Origin: Acidimicrobiaceae bacterium
GTDB taxonomy: Bacteria > Actinomycetota > Acidimicrobiia > Acidimicrobiales > RAAP-2
Length of the DNA: 44,268 nt
Reading direction: 5' to 3'
NCBI GenBank assembly: GCA_003134515.1
Contig: PLBM01000119.1
Location: forward strand, 1 to 44,268
Position numbers and translations under genes: made by a program
Notes under the pieces: model-generated
The model's database searches: none
Told to the model about the DNA's origin: nothing
Seen by the model: the letters and a program-made list of their open reading frames with translations, nothing else
Shown here: positions 16,368 through 24,897 of the stretch, in pieces
Numbering within the stretch: position 1 is the stretch's first letter
How the letters are laid out: each line of letters opens with the position of its first letter

Positions 16368-17147
16368 TCAGCCGAGGTAGTCGCCCTTACTGGGCGCCGG
16401 CACGTCCATGCCCCGACGGATGAGATCCTCGACCCATCGGTCGATGAGCGTCTCGAGCACGGCGACACGCGCGTAGTGCTTGTTCTCGGCCGCGATCAGG
16501 TTCCAGCGCACGTGGGGTTCGTCGGTGGCCTTCACCATGAACTTGAGGGCCTTTAGATAGCCCGCGCGGTGATCTCGGTTTTCCCAGTCGTCGGGGGTCA
16601 GCTTCCAGTGTTTGAGGGGATCGCTGGCCCGCTCGTTGAAGCGGCGCAGTTGCTCTTCGTCCGAGATGTGCAGCCAGAATTTCACCAGGGTGACGCCGTC
16701 GTTGCTGAGCATTCGCTCGAACTCCACGATCTCTTTCGCCGACTGGCGCGCCGTCTCTTCGTCAATGAGGCCCTCGACGCGCTCGACGAGGAGACGCCCG
16801 TACCACGAACGATCAAAGACCGTCATCTCGCCCTGTCCGGGCAGAGCCTCTTGGAAACGCCAGAGGAAGTGGTGGCGCAACTCTTCGGTCGTGGGCGGAC
16901 CGATCGGCTTTACCTGCACGTGGCGTGGGTCGAGACCGGCCGTCAGTCGTCGGATGGCCCCGCCCTTGCCGGCGGCGTCAAAGCCCTCGAAGAGCACGAG
17001 CAGACCGGGCCCGACCACATGGGGCTCGAGGAGTCCGGCGCTGAAGAGTCGTAGTTGGGTGAGGCGGCGTTGGGCCATCATCACTCGCTCGTCGGACTCT
17101 TCTTTGCTGAGCGTCTTCGTCAAGTCAATATTGTCGACTCGACTCAT
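16368..17147 (-). CDS. ppk2: PPK2 family polyphosphate kinase
   Basis: Transfers phosphate between polyphosphate and a nucleotide. The 259 residues carry Walker A FEGFDAAGKGGAIRRL (around residues 54-69), the DRSWYGRLLVERVEG Walker B and lid segment, KFWLHISDEEQLRRFNER, and the C-terminal W-x-L-I-A-A-E-N-K-x-Y-A-R core end typical of the family. Whether it prefers ADP, AMP or GDP cannot be decided by eye. The frame extends upstream to a TTG at 17198, but ATG 17147 lies in an ATGA overlap with the stop of an 11-codon ORF that has a good ribosome site, so I infer that the kinase starts here by translational coupling. It is downstream of the YfhO-like gene on the same strand. Confidence 0.9.
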   Translation of the reverse strand: MSRVDNIDLTKTLSKEESDERVMMAQRRLTQLRLFSAGLLEPHVVGPGLLVLFEGFDAAGKGGAIRRLTAGLDPRHVQVKPIGPPTTEELRHHFLWRFQEALPGQGEMTVFDRSWYGRLLVERVEGLIDEETARQSAKEIVEFERMLSNDGVTLVKFWLHISDEEQLRRFNERASDPLKHWKLTPDDWENRDHRAGYLKALKFMVKATDEPHVRWNLIAAENKHYARVAVLETLIDRWVEDLIRRGMDVPAPSKGDYLG

Positions 17148-17179
17148 TCGGCGAGTCCGACGAAATAGCAACCATTCAT
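17144..17179 (-). CDS. Possible 11-codon leader ORF coupled to ppk2
   Basis: ATG 17179 is preceded by AGGGAG five bases upstream and encodes MNGCYFVGLAE before a TGA whose TGA bases overlap the ppk2 ATG (ATGA at 17147-17144). The ppk2 start itself lacks a ribosome site. This looks like a leader peptide or a simple ribosome-loading ORF. The alternative is that ppk2 starts at TTG 17198 in another frame, which has no ribosome site. Confidence 0.45.
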   Translation of the reverse strand: MNGCYFVGLAE

Positions 17180-17253
17180 AGCAACTCCCTTTGGCCAAGG
17201 TACTTCAGGTTCCTCGAACAAGAATATTTGTTGACGGCCCGAGCCGGAGAGTA

Positions 17254-19506
17254 CTAGTACCCCGGGGTGCGGCGACGCTTCGTCACGAAGGGCAGTCGCT
17301 CATTGACAAACGATCCGATGAGAAAGAGTCCGCCGAGAAAGCCGAGCAGCAGGGCGTAGCGCTCGTGCGGGGGATAGAAGCTGTAACGCACCGTCGAGAA
17401 TCCGGCGGGCAGCGTGACTTGTTGGTAGACCCCGTCGATCGTGGTGATCGCGGCGGACTTCCCGTTCACCGTGGCGCTCCATCCGGCCATCGAGAGCTCG
17501 GTGCGCAGTAGCGTGGCGGGCTTGGCGCAGTCGACCGTGGCGACGTTGTCGTTGGTGCTCGTCACCGCGCACGACGCCGACGAGGTCGAAAAGAACGAGC
17601 GGGTGTGGGGCAGCTGGTAGATCGTCGCCAGCGAGTCCCGAAAGACCTGTTTCACGCCGAGCTTCGTCAGTGCGGGCAACAAGACCACGGAACTGGGCAC
17701 CAAGAGGTAGCGCACCGAGGCGTTCTCGTACGCCTGAAAGTGAGCGACGAGTTCGTTTTCTTGGGCTTCGATGCCGATGATGCCGCCCTTGATGACGAAC
17801 TGGTTGCCCGGCGTAAGGCCGGGGTAAAGATTGGTTTCAATGAAGTTCTTGAAGGACTTGGGGAACGGCAGGTCGATGGCGCTGAGTGAATTAATGCCGA
17901 ACTCGGTGGCCCAGTTAGGGTAGAGCACCGCGAAGTCCAAGTACCGTTCCTGGCCCTGGTGGGCCTGGAGGTAGTGCACGGGCGCGTAGTCGATGGTGAT
18001 CACCTTGGGCGATTGGGCGGTGGGAACAAAGAACAAAACCAGCGACTCACCAACTAAGACGATCGCGATGAGTAGTGGCGTCACGCGGGCCTTGGTGAAT
18101 CGGCCCAGTATGAGAAAGAGCGCCAGGGCAATGAAGGGCAACAGAGCGAGGCCAATGAAGACGACGTGGGTCGTGTGGGTCATGGTGACTCCGCGGTTCA
18201 GCGCCCGCGCGTTATAGGCCAGCAACCCGACCGCCAGCACCATGAAGATCGTCGAGGTGGTGAAGAGTCGTTTGGCCCTGGTACTCGCGACAAAGTCGCT
18301 CAGCCCGAGCACCGCCAAGGCGACCACCGCCATCTCACAACTCGGCATGACGTAGCGCGGAAAGGACGTCGCGTTCACCAAGGGAATGAGGTTCCAGATC
18401 TCGCGAGTGTGCAAGAAGTTGAGCACGCCGGCGAGCCCCGCGACGGTCCACAGCGCCAAGAAGATGCGCAGTGAGCGTAGCCGAGGACCAAAGAGACCGA
18501 TCAACGCGAGAACGCACACGCTGGCCCCGAAGTAGCCACCGATCCCGCCCCAGGACGTCGCCACGTTGGGGTCAAAGAAAATGGTGCCGTAGACGTAGGG
18601 GTCAAAGAACATGGCCAGGGACGCCGTCGGTAGGTGTTCGACCCCCGAAACGGCGGCGGTGTGACTGCCCACGAAGGCGACTTTCAAGAAATCAGCGAAG
18701 GGTACGAGCGCGGGCAACGCCAGCACGACGCCTATGGCGCCCCCGAGTCCCAGTCGGCGAAGCGCGCGCAGTCGCCGATCCCTCGGTAGTGAAAAGAGTC
18801 GCACAATCGCCCACGCGCCACAGAACAGGGCGTCAAAGTACGCGACTTCGGGGAAGCCGGCGTAGATCGACAGCGCCAGGGCGATCGCGGCGACGTACCA
18901 GCCCCGTTTTGAACTACTCGAGGCGCTGTCAATGATCATCTCGATCCCGAGCAGCAGCATTGGTAAGAAGGCGACCGGATTGAGTACCGCGTTGCCGAGC
19001 CAGGCGAAGGTACCGTCGAGGGCGAAGACCATACCCCCGGCGGTAGCGACGATGACGGGCAGCGAGAGTCGCCGAGCGAGGAAGTACGTCGACGCGCCCG
19101 CGATCACTTCGAGAGTGACGTGGAACCACATGAGGCCCGACGACAGCGCAAAGAGCAGCGTCAGGGGAAACAGTGCCGCGGACTGCATCTCACCCGCTAA
19201 GGGCTGACCGAGTCCTTGGTAGTAGTTCCACCACGGGAAGTGACCGTGCAGGATATCGATCGCCGCCTGGTGGCCGAGCGACTGGGTGATGAAACCCAAG
19301 TTCGGGTCAATCGCGGGTCGTCCACACTTGATGCGACACAGTGAGTGTGAGATGCCCGCCGTCCACGAGATCGGGTCGTTGTTCGCGAGGCCCAGTACGT
19401 ACATTGCGTTGCCGGCGAGCACGAGTAGAACGATGAAGAGAATGGGAATTGCGGAGGGAGGCAGCCGACGGTAGAAGGCGGTCACCCGGGCTCCGGTCGA
19501 ATTCAC
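17254..19506 (-). CDS. YfhO-like polytopic membrane protein (GT-C fold candidate)
   Basis: A 750-residue membrane protein. After the first helix (about 17-39) the external loop contains DPNLGFITQSLGHQAAIDILHGHFPWWNYYQGLGQPLAGEMQ at about residues 67-108, the family's typical acidic and aromatic loop, followed by roughly a dozen helices. A C-terminal extracytoplasmic domain (about 500-710) holds ELSMAGWSATVNGK and YQQVTLPAGFSTVRYSFYPP, the beta sandwich seen in the YfhO family, and then a last helix. YfhO in Gram-positives is linked to glycosylation of teichoic acids by GT-C-type transfer. The start is GTG with only a weak GAAGG site. Together with the GT2 gene upstream, it probably acts in envelope polysaccharide modification. 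Confidence 0.8.
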   Translation of the reverse strand: MNSTGARVTAFYRRLPPSAIPILFIVLLVLAGNAMYVLGLANNDPISWTAGISHSLCRIKCGRPAIDPNLGFITQSLGHQAAIDILHGHFPWWNYYQGLGQPLAGEMQSAALFPLTLLFALSSGLMWFHVTLEVIAGASTYFLARRLSLPVIVATAGGMVFALDGTFAWLGNAVLNPVAFLPMLLLGIEMIIDSASSSSKRGWYVAAIALALSIYAGFPEVAYFDALFCGAWAIVRLFSLPRDRRLRALRRLGLGGAIGVVLALPALVPFADFLKVAFVGSHTAAVSGVEHLPTASLAMFFDPYVYGTIFFDPNVATSWGGIGGYFGASVCVLALIGLFGPRLRSLRIFLALWTVAGLAGVLNFLHTREIWNLIPLVNATSFPRYVMPSCEMAVVALAVLGLSDFVASTRAKRLFTTSTIFMVLAVGLLAYNARALNRGVTMTHTTHVVFIGLALLPFIALALFLILGRFTKARVTPLLIAIVLVGESLVLFFVPTAQSPKVITIDYAPVHYLQAHQGQERYLDFAVLYPNWATEFGINSLSAIDLPFPKSFKNFIETNLYPGLTPGNQFVIKGGIIGIEAQENELVAHFQAYENASVRYLLVPSSVVLLPALTKLGVKQVFRDSLATIYQLPHTRSFFSTSSASCAVTSTNDNVATVDCAKPATLLRTELSMAGWSATVNGKSAAITTIDGVYQQVTLPAGFSTVRYSFYPPHERYALLLGFLGGLFLIGSFVNERLPFVTKRRRTPGY

Positions 19507-19550
19507 CTTCTCAGGCTACAAGGGCGTCTTGGCGCTTCGGGGACTGATGC

Positions 19551-21257
19551 TCAGCGCAAAAAGTAGTAAAACTTCTCGCCCAAGAGCAGCAGTGAGTCGG
19601 GGAAGTAGGGATCGCGAAACGAGCCAAAGATGTCCCAGCGACGAATGAATCGGTTGCGGTCGTCGAGCGGATCAAGATTGCCGCGCGACGAGCCGACGTG
19701 GTGCAACAGCTCCACGTAGGGGGTGTAGACCACGAGACGACCTTCCATCTGGCTGCGTAGACAGATGTCGACGTCATTCATGACGACCTTTAACTGTTCG
19801 TCCATGCCACCCAGCGACTGCCAGAGTTCGCGTTGCACCATCTGCACCGCGCCGGTCACCGCCGCGACGTCTCGGATCGCGCGCGAAAACGAGTCGACGT
19901 GGGGGTAGTTCGAATCGGTGCGCAGATGCTGGGGATAGGGCGCGATGATGATGCTCTCGTGCTCGCGCCGCCCGTCGGGATCTAACAGACAAGCTCCGAC
20001 AATGCCCACGTTGGGTAACGCCGCCAGGGCGAGCATCTGTTCAAGCCAATCGGGCGTGACGAGCACCGTGTCGTTGTTGAGCGTGACGACGTACTCCGCA
20101 CTTGAGTGGCTGACCCCTCGATTGACAATGTGCGCGTAGTTAAAAGATCCCGGACAGGCCACGACCCGGTACTTTGTCGAAGCAAAATAGTCGAGCGACG
20201 CGGCCTCTATCGAGTCGTTGTCCAAGAAGATGATGTCGTAGTTCGGATACGTCGTCTTCTCCTCAATGGAGGCGACGCATCTACGAACGAGGTCGATGCG
20301 GTCCCGGGTGGGAATAATGATGTCAATTCTTGGAGCGGGCCAAGGTGCCTCGAGCGACCAACGCACGAGGCCGGGCAATTCGCCCGGCGCCGTTGTGCCG
20401 CGCCACTTCTTTCGATCGAGCGCCGCCTGCACGACCCGACACGTGTCGACGTCGAGGCGGCTGGCGTCAAAGGAGCTGGCTGGGCGACCCGAGGGAAGCA
20501 CACGTGCGACGTGACGAAAGTGGGCGTTCGCCTCGCTCAGTCGCAGGTAGGCGTCGTGTTCGTAGGCCCATCCGGCACTGGGATCGAATCCGCCCGCGCT
20601 GTAGAGCGTCTCGACTCGAAGCAGCGCGGGCCGACCGACGACGTTGTAGCTGAGTAAGGTGTGCGGTCCAACGGCAGGACTTTTCAAAATCGGCGCGAAG
20701 TCGTTCGTTCCGACTTCGTCGGCGAAGACGACGTCGTCGTCGCGGGTCGCCTGGGCGAGCAGTGAGGCCGCACTGTAGCGGCGGCACTCGTCGCTACTCG
20801 AGACGTCAACAAGAAAAAGCCACTCGGCGGAGGTCTCGTTGAGGGTGTCATTGAGAATGTTGATGAGGTCCTCGGGTGACGACGCGATCTCGTCCAGCTC
20901 GACAATGGCGACGTCGCCGAGATTGACGTTCATCGCACCGAGCTCGTGGGCGCAGTCAATCGTGCGCGGTCGATAGTTGACGGGAAAGATCGCGGCCGCC
21001 TTGGCCGCGCTGACTCGAGTGACCTTGCGGGCTTCCTTCTTTCGTATGTCGCGTATCGCTTTTAGAATGGGGCGAAAGAGGAATCGAGCCAGCCGATAAC
21101 GGCGCGTGTCTTCTCCGAGGATGCGTCCGGCGGCGCGTTGGAATCGAGTGCCCGACATCAAGCGAATCTGGCGATGGAACTCGATCCATCGATGCTTGAT
21201 CTCCTTGGCGGTAATCGGCGTCGTCGTCTCGTCGTCAAATCGTTGAAGGAGTGGCAA
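19551..21257 (-). CDS. GT2 family glycosyltransferase with N-terminal extension
   Basis: A 568-residue soluble glycosyltransferase. The catalytic GT2 domain begins near residue 309 with IDIIIPTRDRIDLVRRCVASI, followed by YDIIFLDNDS, SFNYAHIVNRGV, the DxD-type LNNDTVLVTPDW (about 390-401), GGMDEQLKVVMNDVDICLRSQ and the HHVGSSRG acceptor-side segment, as in rhamnosyl- and galactosyl-type polysaccharide enzymes. Residues 100-300 look like a degenerate second transferase domain (WLFLVDVSSSD, VVFADEV, GGFDPSAGWAYEHDAYLRL). The basic N-terminal 80 residues may contact membrane lipid. The start is TTG with no strong ribosome site, so the true start may be internal, for example Met 34. It is upstream of the YfhO-like gene with a 44-base gap, probably in one transcript. 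Confidence 0.9.
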   Translation of the reverse strand: MPLLQRFDDETTTPITAKEIKHRWIEFHRQIRLMSGTRFQRAAGRILGEDTRRYRLARFLFRPILKAIRDIRKKEARKVTRVSAAKAAAIFPVNYRPRTIDCAHELGAMNVNLGDVAIVELDEIASSPEDLINILNDTLNETSAEWLFLVDVSSSDECRRYSAASLLAQATRDDDVVFADEVGTNDFAPILKSPAVGPHTLLSYNVVGRPALLRVETLYSAGGFDPSAGWAYEHDAYLRLSEANAHFRHVARVLPSGRPASSFDASRLDVDTCRVVQAALDRKKWRGTTAPGELPGLVRWSLEAPWPAPRIDIIIPTRDRIDLVRRCVASIEEKTTYPNYDIIFLDNDSIEAASLDYFASTKYRVVACPGSFNYAHIVNRGVSHSSAEYVVTLNNDTVLVTPDWLEQMLALAALPNVGIVGACLLDPDGRREHESIIIAPYPQHLRTDSNYPHVDSFSRAIRDVAAVTGAVQMVQRELWQSLGGMDEQLKVVMNDVDICLRSQMEGRLVVYTPYVELLHHVGSSRGNLDPLDDRNRFIRRWDIFGSFRDPYFPDSLLLLGEKFYYFLR

Positions 21258-21367
21258 GATTTCTTATCTCTCTTTACGCGAGCTCGGCGTCACCTACGAG
21301 CGCTCCGAGCAAATCTAGTAGTGATCAGTCGAGGGGCCCTGAGGCTGCGGTCACTCACCCTACGCTA

Positions 21368-21396
21368 CCGGTCATCAAGAGATCTTCGAAGACCGG
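21368..21396. promoter_or_regulatory. Imperfect hairpin upstream of the APC permease
   Basis: CCGGTC (21368-21373) and GACCGG (21391-21396) pair, with additional T-A and C-G pairs inside after a mismatch. It lies in the 217-base gap between the divergent GT2 and permease genes, about 80 bases before the permease start. It could be an operator or leader structure. No convincing -35/-10 pair was seen in the gap. Confidence 0.3.
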
Positions 21397-21474
21397 CGAA
21401 CCGCGCAACGTTCGTGCTACATTGCGACACCTCAATTTTTATCGAAGATGATACGAAAAAGGAGAACCGTTGCC

Positions 21475-22923
21475 ATGACCGATACTCTCGAGTCCCCGCT
21501 GGCTGATTCGTCCGAACACGCGCTTCGCCCAGGCGTACTCGGTCTCTTTGACTCGGTGATCATGGGAATCGCGGGCGTGGCGCCGGGATACTCCATCGCG
21601 GCCTCGACGGCGGTGTTGTTTGGCGCGGTACTCCTCGGCGGCGCGGCTTCGTTGTTGTACTGCGGCATCGCGATGTTCGGCATCGTCTTCGCCTTCAGCT
21701 ACCTCGGCCGGGTGGAAGCCAACGCCGGCGCGAGTTATTCGTGGGTACGACGAGCCTTGCATCCAGGGCTCGGCTATCTGTCGGGCTGGGCGCTCATCGT
21801 GTCGGCGTTGATTTTCATGGTGATCGCGACAGTGCCCGCCGGCGCCAACATCCTCGGTCTCTTTTCCACGAGCGCCGCGAATAACACCGCCGAGGTCACG
21901 ACGGTCGGGGCTGTCTTCTTTCTGCTGATGGTCGTTGCGGTGGCCGCGGGCGTGACCATCACGGTGCGAGTGCAGATCGTGATGTCGTGCGTCGAGTTGG
22001 CGCTCCTGTTGGTCTTTGCGGTGCTGGCGATTTTCCATGGTCATCACGTTCACGCGTTTTCGTGGCACTGGTTCTCGCCCGGCGTTTTTCACGGACAGTC
22101 CGGATTCGCTGCGGGGGCGCTGGTCGCCGCTTTTTACTACTGGGGATGGGACGTCACCGCGAACCTGAACGAAGAGACTAAGCGTGCCAAAAAGACGCCC
22201 GGTTTCGGGGCGATGATCGGCATGCTCATCGTCTTCTTTCTCTTCGAGGTCTTTACCATCGCGACGAATATGGTCTTAACGTCGGGTCAGATCACGCACA
22301 ACGCCGCCGACGTACTGAGTGTCCTCGGCCAGCAGGTCTGGCGCGGCAACGGGGGAAAGATCATCGTGCTGGCGGTGGTGTTGTCGACCGTGGCGACCTT
22401 GGAGACGACGCTCATTCAAGTAACGCGCACGATGTTCGCGATGGGACGCGACCACACGTTGCCCAAGCGCCTCGGCACCGTGCACCCCAGGCGTAAGACA
22501 CCCCTCGTGGCGACCGCGGTCGTCACGATCATCTCGCTCGGTCTCTTTATCGGCGGGCAGTTCATCGGTTCGATTAGCTCGATCCTGACGGACGGCATCA
22601 ACGCCATTGGTCTTCAGATCTGCATTTACTACTGCCTTGCCGGACTGGCCGTCGTCGTCTTGTACCGACGGCAGTTGTTGCGTTCGGTGTCGAACTTCAT
22701 CTTCATGGGTCTTTGGCCCTTCGTCGGCGCAGTGTTCATGGCCTATCTGTTCATCAAGGCCATTCCGACGCTGAACGACGCCTCGCGCTGGGTCGGACTG
22801 GGCGCGATGGCCCTCGGACTGATCCCGATGTTTTACTACTGGTCAAAGAAGAACCCCTACTTCAAGATGGCGGCCAAGGAGGATCGACACGCGGTGATCG
22901 AAGAGTTCGAGCAGAATCTCTAA
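21475..22923 (+). CDS. APC family amino acid permease
   Basis: Secondary transporter of 482 residues with about 12-14 membrane helices that probably imports an amino acid or amine by proton coupling. The first helix has GLFDSVIMGIAGVAPGYSIAAS, matching the unwound GxxG substrate segment of the amino acid-polyamine-organocation superfamily. ANAGASYSWVRRALHPGLGYLSGWALI and YYWGWDVTANLNEETKRAKKTPG are further family signatures. ATG 21475 was chosen because AAGGAG lies ten bases upstream; an ATG at 21448 lacks a site. The ligand is unknown; no catabolic partner genes lie adjacent. A hairpin lies about 80 bases upstream. Confidence 0.9.
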   Translation: MTDTLESPLADSSEHALRPGVLGLFDSVIMGIAGVAPGYSIAASTAVLFGAVLLGGAASLLYCGIAMFGIVFAFSYLGRVEANAGASYSWVRRALHPGLGYLSGWALIVSALIFMVIATVPAGANILGLFSTSAANNTAEVTTVGAVFFLLMVVAVAAGVTITVRVQIVMSCVELALLLVFAVLAIFHGHHVHAFSWHWFSPGVFHGQSGFAAGALVAAFYYWGWDVTANLNEETKRAKKTPGFGAMIGMLIVFFLFEVFTIATNMVLTSGQITHNAADVLSVLGQQVWRGNGGKIIVLAVVLSTVATLETTLIQVTRTMFAMGRDHTLPKRLGTVHPRRKTPLVATAVVTIISLGLFIGGQFIGSISSILTDGINAIGLQICIYYCLAGLAVVVLYRRQLLRSVSNFIFMGLWPFVGAVFMAYLFIKAIPTLNDASRWVGLGAMALGLIPMFYYWSKKNPYFKMAAKEDRHAVIEEFEQNL

Positions 22924-22980
22924 GCGCGGCTCCGCGGGCGAGGGTTGTCGCACATTGCGAGGGGTGCTCAAGATGTTCGT

Positions 22981-23655
22981 ATGAGAATCGTCAGTCTGGT
23001 GCCGTCGGTGACCGAATCGCTGAGCGCGTGGGATCGTACGCCCATTGCTTGTACCCGTTTTTGTGAGCGGGCTGACCTCGAACACGTGGGCGGTACGAAG
23101 GATCCTGACCTCGATCGTGTCGTCGAACTACGCCCCGACCTCGTTGTGGTCGACGCCGAGGAGAACCGGCGTGAAGATTACGACGCCCTCCTCGAGCGAG
23201 GGCTCGAGGTACACGTGCTGCACGTGCGCTCACTGTCGGACGTCAACTCCCAGATGGCCGACTTGGCCAATCGCGTCGAGGCGCGTTGGACACCGGTGAT
23301 ACTCGCTGAACCGATGACTCAGCGCTTGCGCGCATTCGTCCCCATTTGGCGCCGTCCCTGGATGGCGCTCGGCACCCCCACCTACGGCGCCTCGCTCCTC
23401 GCGCACCTTGGGGTGGCGACCGTGTACGACTCCGAGGGTCCGTACCCCGCGATGGAACTGGACGACGTCATCCGCCGTCACCCTGACGTGGTGCTCGCGC
23501 CCAGCGAGCCCTATCCCTTTACCCGGCGTCAGTTGAGCGAGCTAGAAGCGGTGGCGCCGACCACGTTCGTCGACGGCAAGGATCTCTTTTGGTGGGGCGT
23601 GCGAACGTCCGACGCGCTCACTCGTTTGGCGACCCAGCTAGCAACTTTGGGTTGA
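22981..23655 (+). CDS. Helical-backbone metal receptor-type (BtuF-like) protein without signal peptide
   Basis: A 224-residue protein of the substrate-binding fold used for cobalamin, haem or siderophores. Conserved features are the N-terminal IVSLVPSVTESL, TRFCE, HVGGTKDPDLDRVVELRPDLVVVDAEENRREDYDALLERGLEV, the mid-protein PTYGASLLAHLGV, and PDVVLAPSEPYPF. There is no signal peptide or lipobox, so it is probably cytoplasmic, as in the group annotated as cobalamin-binding proteins outside transport operons. No ABC permease or ATPase for it is adjacent. ATG 22981 starts at the first strand. It follows the permease gene by 57 bases and may be co-transcribed. Ligand unknown. Confidence 0.8.
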   Translation: MRIVSLVPSVTESLSAWDRTPIACTRFCERADLEHVGGTKDPDLDRVVELRPDLVVVDAEENRREDYDALLERGLEVHVLHVRSLSDVNSQMADLANRVEARWTPVILAEPMTQRLRAFVPIWRRPWMALGTPTYGASLLAHLGVATVYDSEGPYPAMELDDVIRRHPDVVLAPSEPYPFTRRQLSELEAVAPTTFVDGKDLFWWGVRTSDALTRLATQLATLG

Positions 23656-23669
23656 TCCCTCGCGGGATC
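23654..23669. terminator. Bidirectional hairpin between convergent genes
   Basis: GATCCC, 4-base loop TCGC, GGGATC: a perfect 6-base-pair stem lying exactly in the 18-base gap between the metal-receptor gene and the cupin gene. There is no T run, so it may be a weak terminator or transcript-end stabiliser. Confidence 0.45.
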
Positions 23670-23673
23670 GGCG

Positions 23674-24108
23674 TCAGGCGGGCTCCATGCCGTGGCGACG
23701 CATGAGATCGAGTTCGGCTTCGCGCACCGGCGGTTCGGCACCGGCCCAGAGTTGTTCCAACTCTTCGAAATAACGATCCAACGCGGGCGCGTGGATAATG
23801 AGGAGACGGGTCAGCTCGTCGCCGGTGTTGCCAAAGGTGTGCTCGTCACCCGCAGGGACCAACACGAACGTTCCCTTCGATCCCTCTAGGACTTCGTCAC
23901 CGACACGAAATTCCACCACCCCTTCCAAGACGAAGTAGGCCTCGTCGTTGCCGACGTGGCGGTGAGCGGGGGGCATTCGTCCGCCGGGAGGCAGTGTTCT
24001 CTCCATGAGAGAAAAACGTGATTGGGTGCTATCGCCGGTGGCCTTGAACCACATCTCGCTACCGCGCGCCTCTCGATGAATCCCCTCACCGCTGTCAAAG
24101 GTAATCAC
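23674..24108 (-). CDS. Cupin domain protein
   Basis: A single-domain beta-barrel protein of 144 residues. Motif 1 is PPAHRHVGNDEAYFVLEGVVEF with metal ligands His 49, His 51 and Glu 56; motif 2 is LVPAGDEHTFGNTG with His 90. All four ligands are present, so a metal-binding cupin is likely, either an enzyme (dioxygenase, isomerase) or a sensor. The C-terminal 35 residues form an acidic helix, EELEQLWAGAEPPVREAELDLMRRHG, which is found in short soluble cupins. The start is GTG. It lies downstream of the mycothiol-type gene on the same strand, with a hairpin between them. The substrate cannot be inferred. Confidence 0.85.
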   Translation of the reverse strand: MITFDSGEGIHREARGSEMWFKATGDSTQSRFSLMERTLPPGGRMPPAHRHVGNDEAYFVLEGVVEFRVGDEVLEGSKGTFVLVPAGDEHTFGNTGDELTRLLIIHAPALDRYFEELEQLWAGAEPPVREAELDLMRRHGMEPA

Positions 24109-24144
24109 GACAGAACTCCCAGGTCATTGGTCAACTCTCAATTT

Positions 24145-24176
24145 CTCACTCGCACCACTGACGAAACTCGAGTGAG
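24145..24176. promoter_or_regulatory. Long perfect hairpin upstream of the cupin gene
   Basis: CTCACTCG at 24145-24152 and CGAGTGAG at 24169-24176 pair perfectly over 8 bases around a 16-base loop. A second register pairs TCTCACTC with GAGTGAGA at 24174-24181, so two mutually exclusive structures are possible. It sits between the MDMPI-type gene and the cupin gene on the minus strand. It may be an operator or attenuator; there is no T tract. Confidence 0.4.
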
Positions 24177-24181
24177 TGAGA

Positions 24182-24808
24182 CTAATCCCTCGCCGTGAGG
24201 ATCGCGACCCCTTCGCCGGTGAGATCAACTAGGGCCCTTTTGCGTCCTCCCATGGCGAGAATGAGTGAGATCAGGGGACCAGAGACCTCGGGTCCTTCGC
24301 CGTGAACCCAGTTGACGTCGGTCGCACGCAGTTTGACTCCGGTGACTCGCTTCTTCGCGCCGATGAGCACGTTCGAATTCTTCCAATTGTCGGCGATGGC
24401 GACCAGCGCCGCCTCCGGGGTCGCGTGCGTCAGACCGAGAGGACGGCGGATATCTTCCCCGTGCACGACGATCTCACCCAACATCGCGATGACCGGGGCG
24501 GGGGGATGGTTCGTGGTGGTGGTTCGCGCTCGCAGACGGCGAACGAGTTCTTCGGGACTCAGGACTGAGAGTTTTCGGGCGCCCCGGTCGGCAAAGACGT
24601 TGAACTTAAATCCCGCCATGGCCATCTCTTTGATGAAATTCATCGGAGTCTGCTCCGCGGCCGACAGCACGTGACCCGCGGTGTCCTTGACCGTCCAGCC
24701 GCCGCACCAGGAACTTGTCGCCCACTGGTCGTTCGTCAACGTAGCCCAGGTAGTAGCCATATCGGCCCGTTCCGAGTGGATGTACTTCCAGATCTCTTCA
24801 GACTTCAT
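24182..24808 (-). CDS. Maleylpyruvate isomerase family (mycothiol-dependent type) protein
   Basis: A 208-residue protein of the DinB-like MDMPI group, whose characterised member is a mycothiol-dependent maleylpyruvate isomerase. Signatures are the N-terminal IWKYIHSERADM, WCGGWTVKDTAGHVLSAAEQTP (the W-x-V-x-D and His motif), and GEIVVHGEDIRRPLGL near the middle. A C-terminal domain of about 70 residues (KLRATDVNWVHGEGPEVSGP and VDLTGEGVAIL) is the typical second domain. ATG 24808 was chosen because GGGGA lies six bases upstream; in-frame starts at 24838 and 24859 are weaker. The substrate is unknown, but it supports a mycothiol-producing actinobacterium. Confidence 0.85.
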   Translation of the reverse strand: MKSEEIWKYIHSERADMATTWATLTNDQWATSSWCGGWTVKDTAGHVLSAAEQTPMNFIKEMAMAGFKFNVFADRGARKLSVLSPEELVRRLRARTTTTNHPPAPVIAMLGEIVVHGEDIRRPLGLTHATPEAALVAIADNWKNSNVLIGAKKRVTGVKLRATDVNWVHGEGPEVSGPLISLILAMGGRKRALVDLTGEGVAILTARD

Positions 24809-24897
24809 GGCGATCCCCAGTCTTTCTCGCTCGAGCATTGAACTATCTCGACTCGCCAAAACCTACACCGCGCGGCACGATGCGCTCTAAGGAACGC

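Noticed and set aside
17251-17260. GTACTAGTAC palindrome at the YfhO-like stop codon
   Set aside because: It contains the stop codon and is short; no sign of function as an operator or terminator.
20570-20595. GGGATCGAATCC resembling a tRNA T-arm
   Set aside because: It is coding sequence of the GT2 gene (GGFDPSAG) and has no acceptor stem.
22925-22936. CGCG-GCTC-CGCG hairpin after the APC permease
   Set aside because: Only four base pairs and no T tract; expected by chance in GC-rich DNA.
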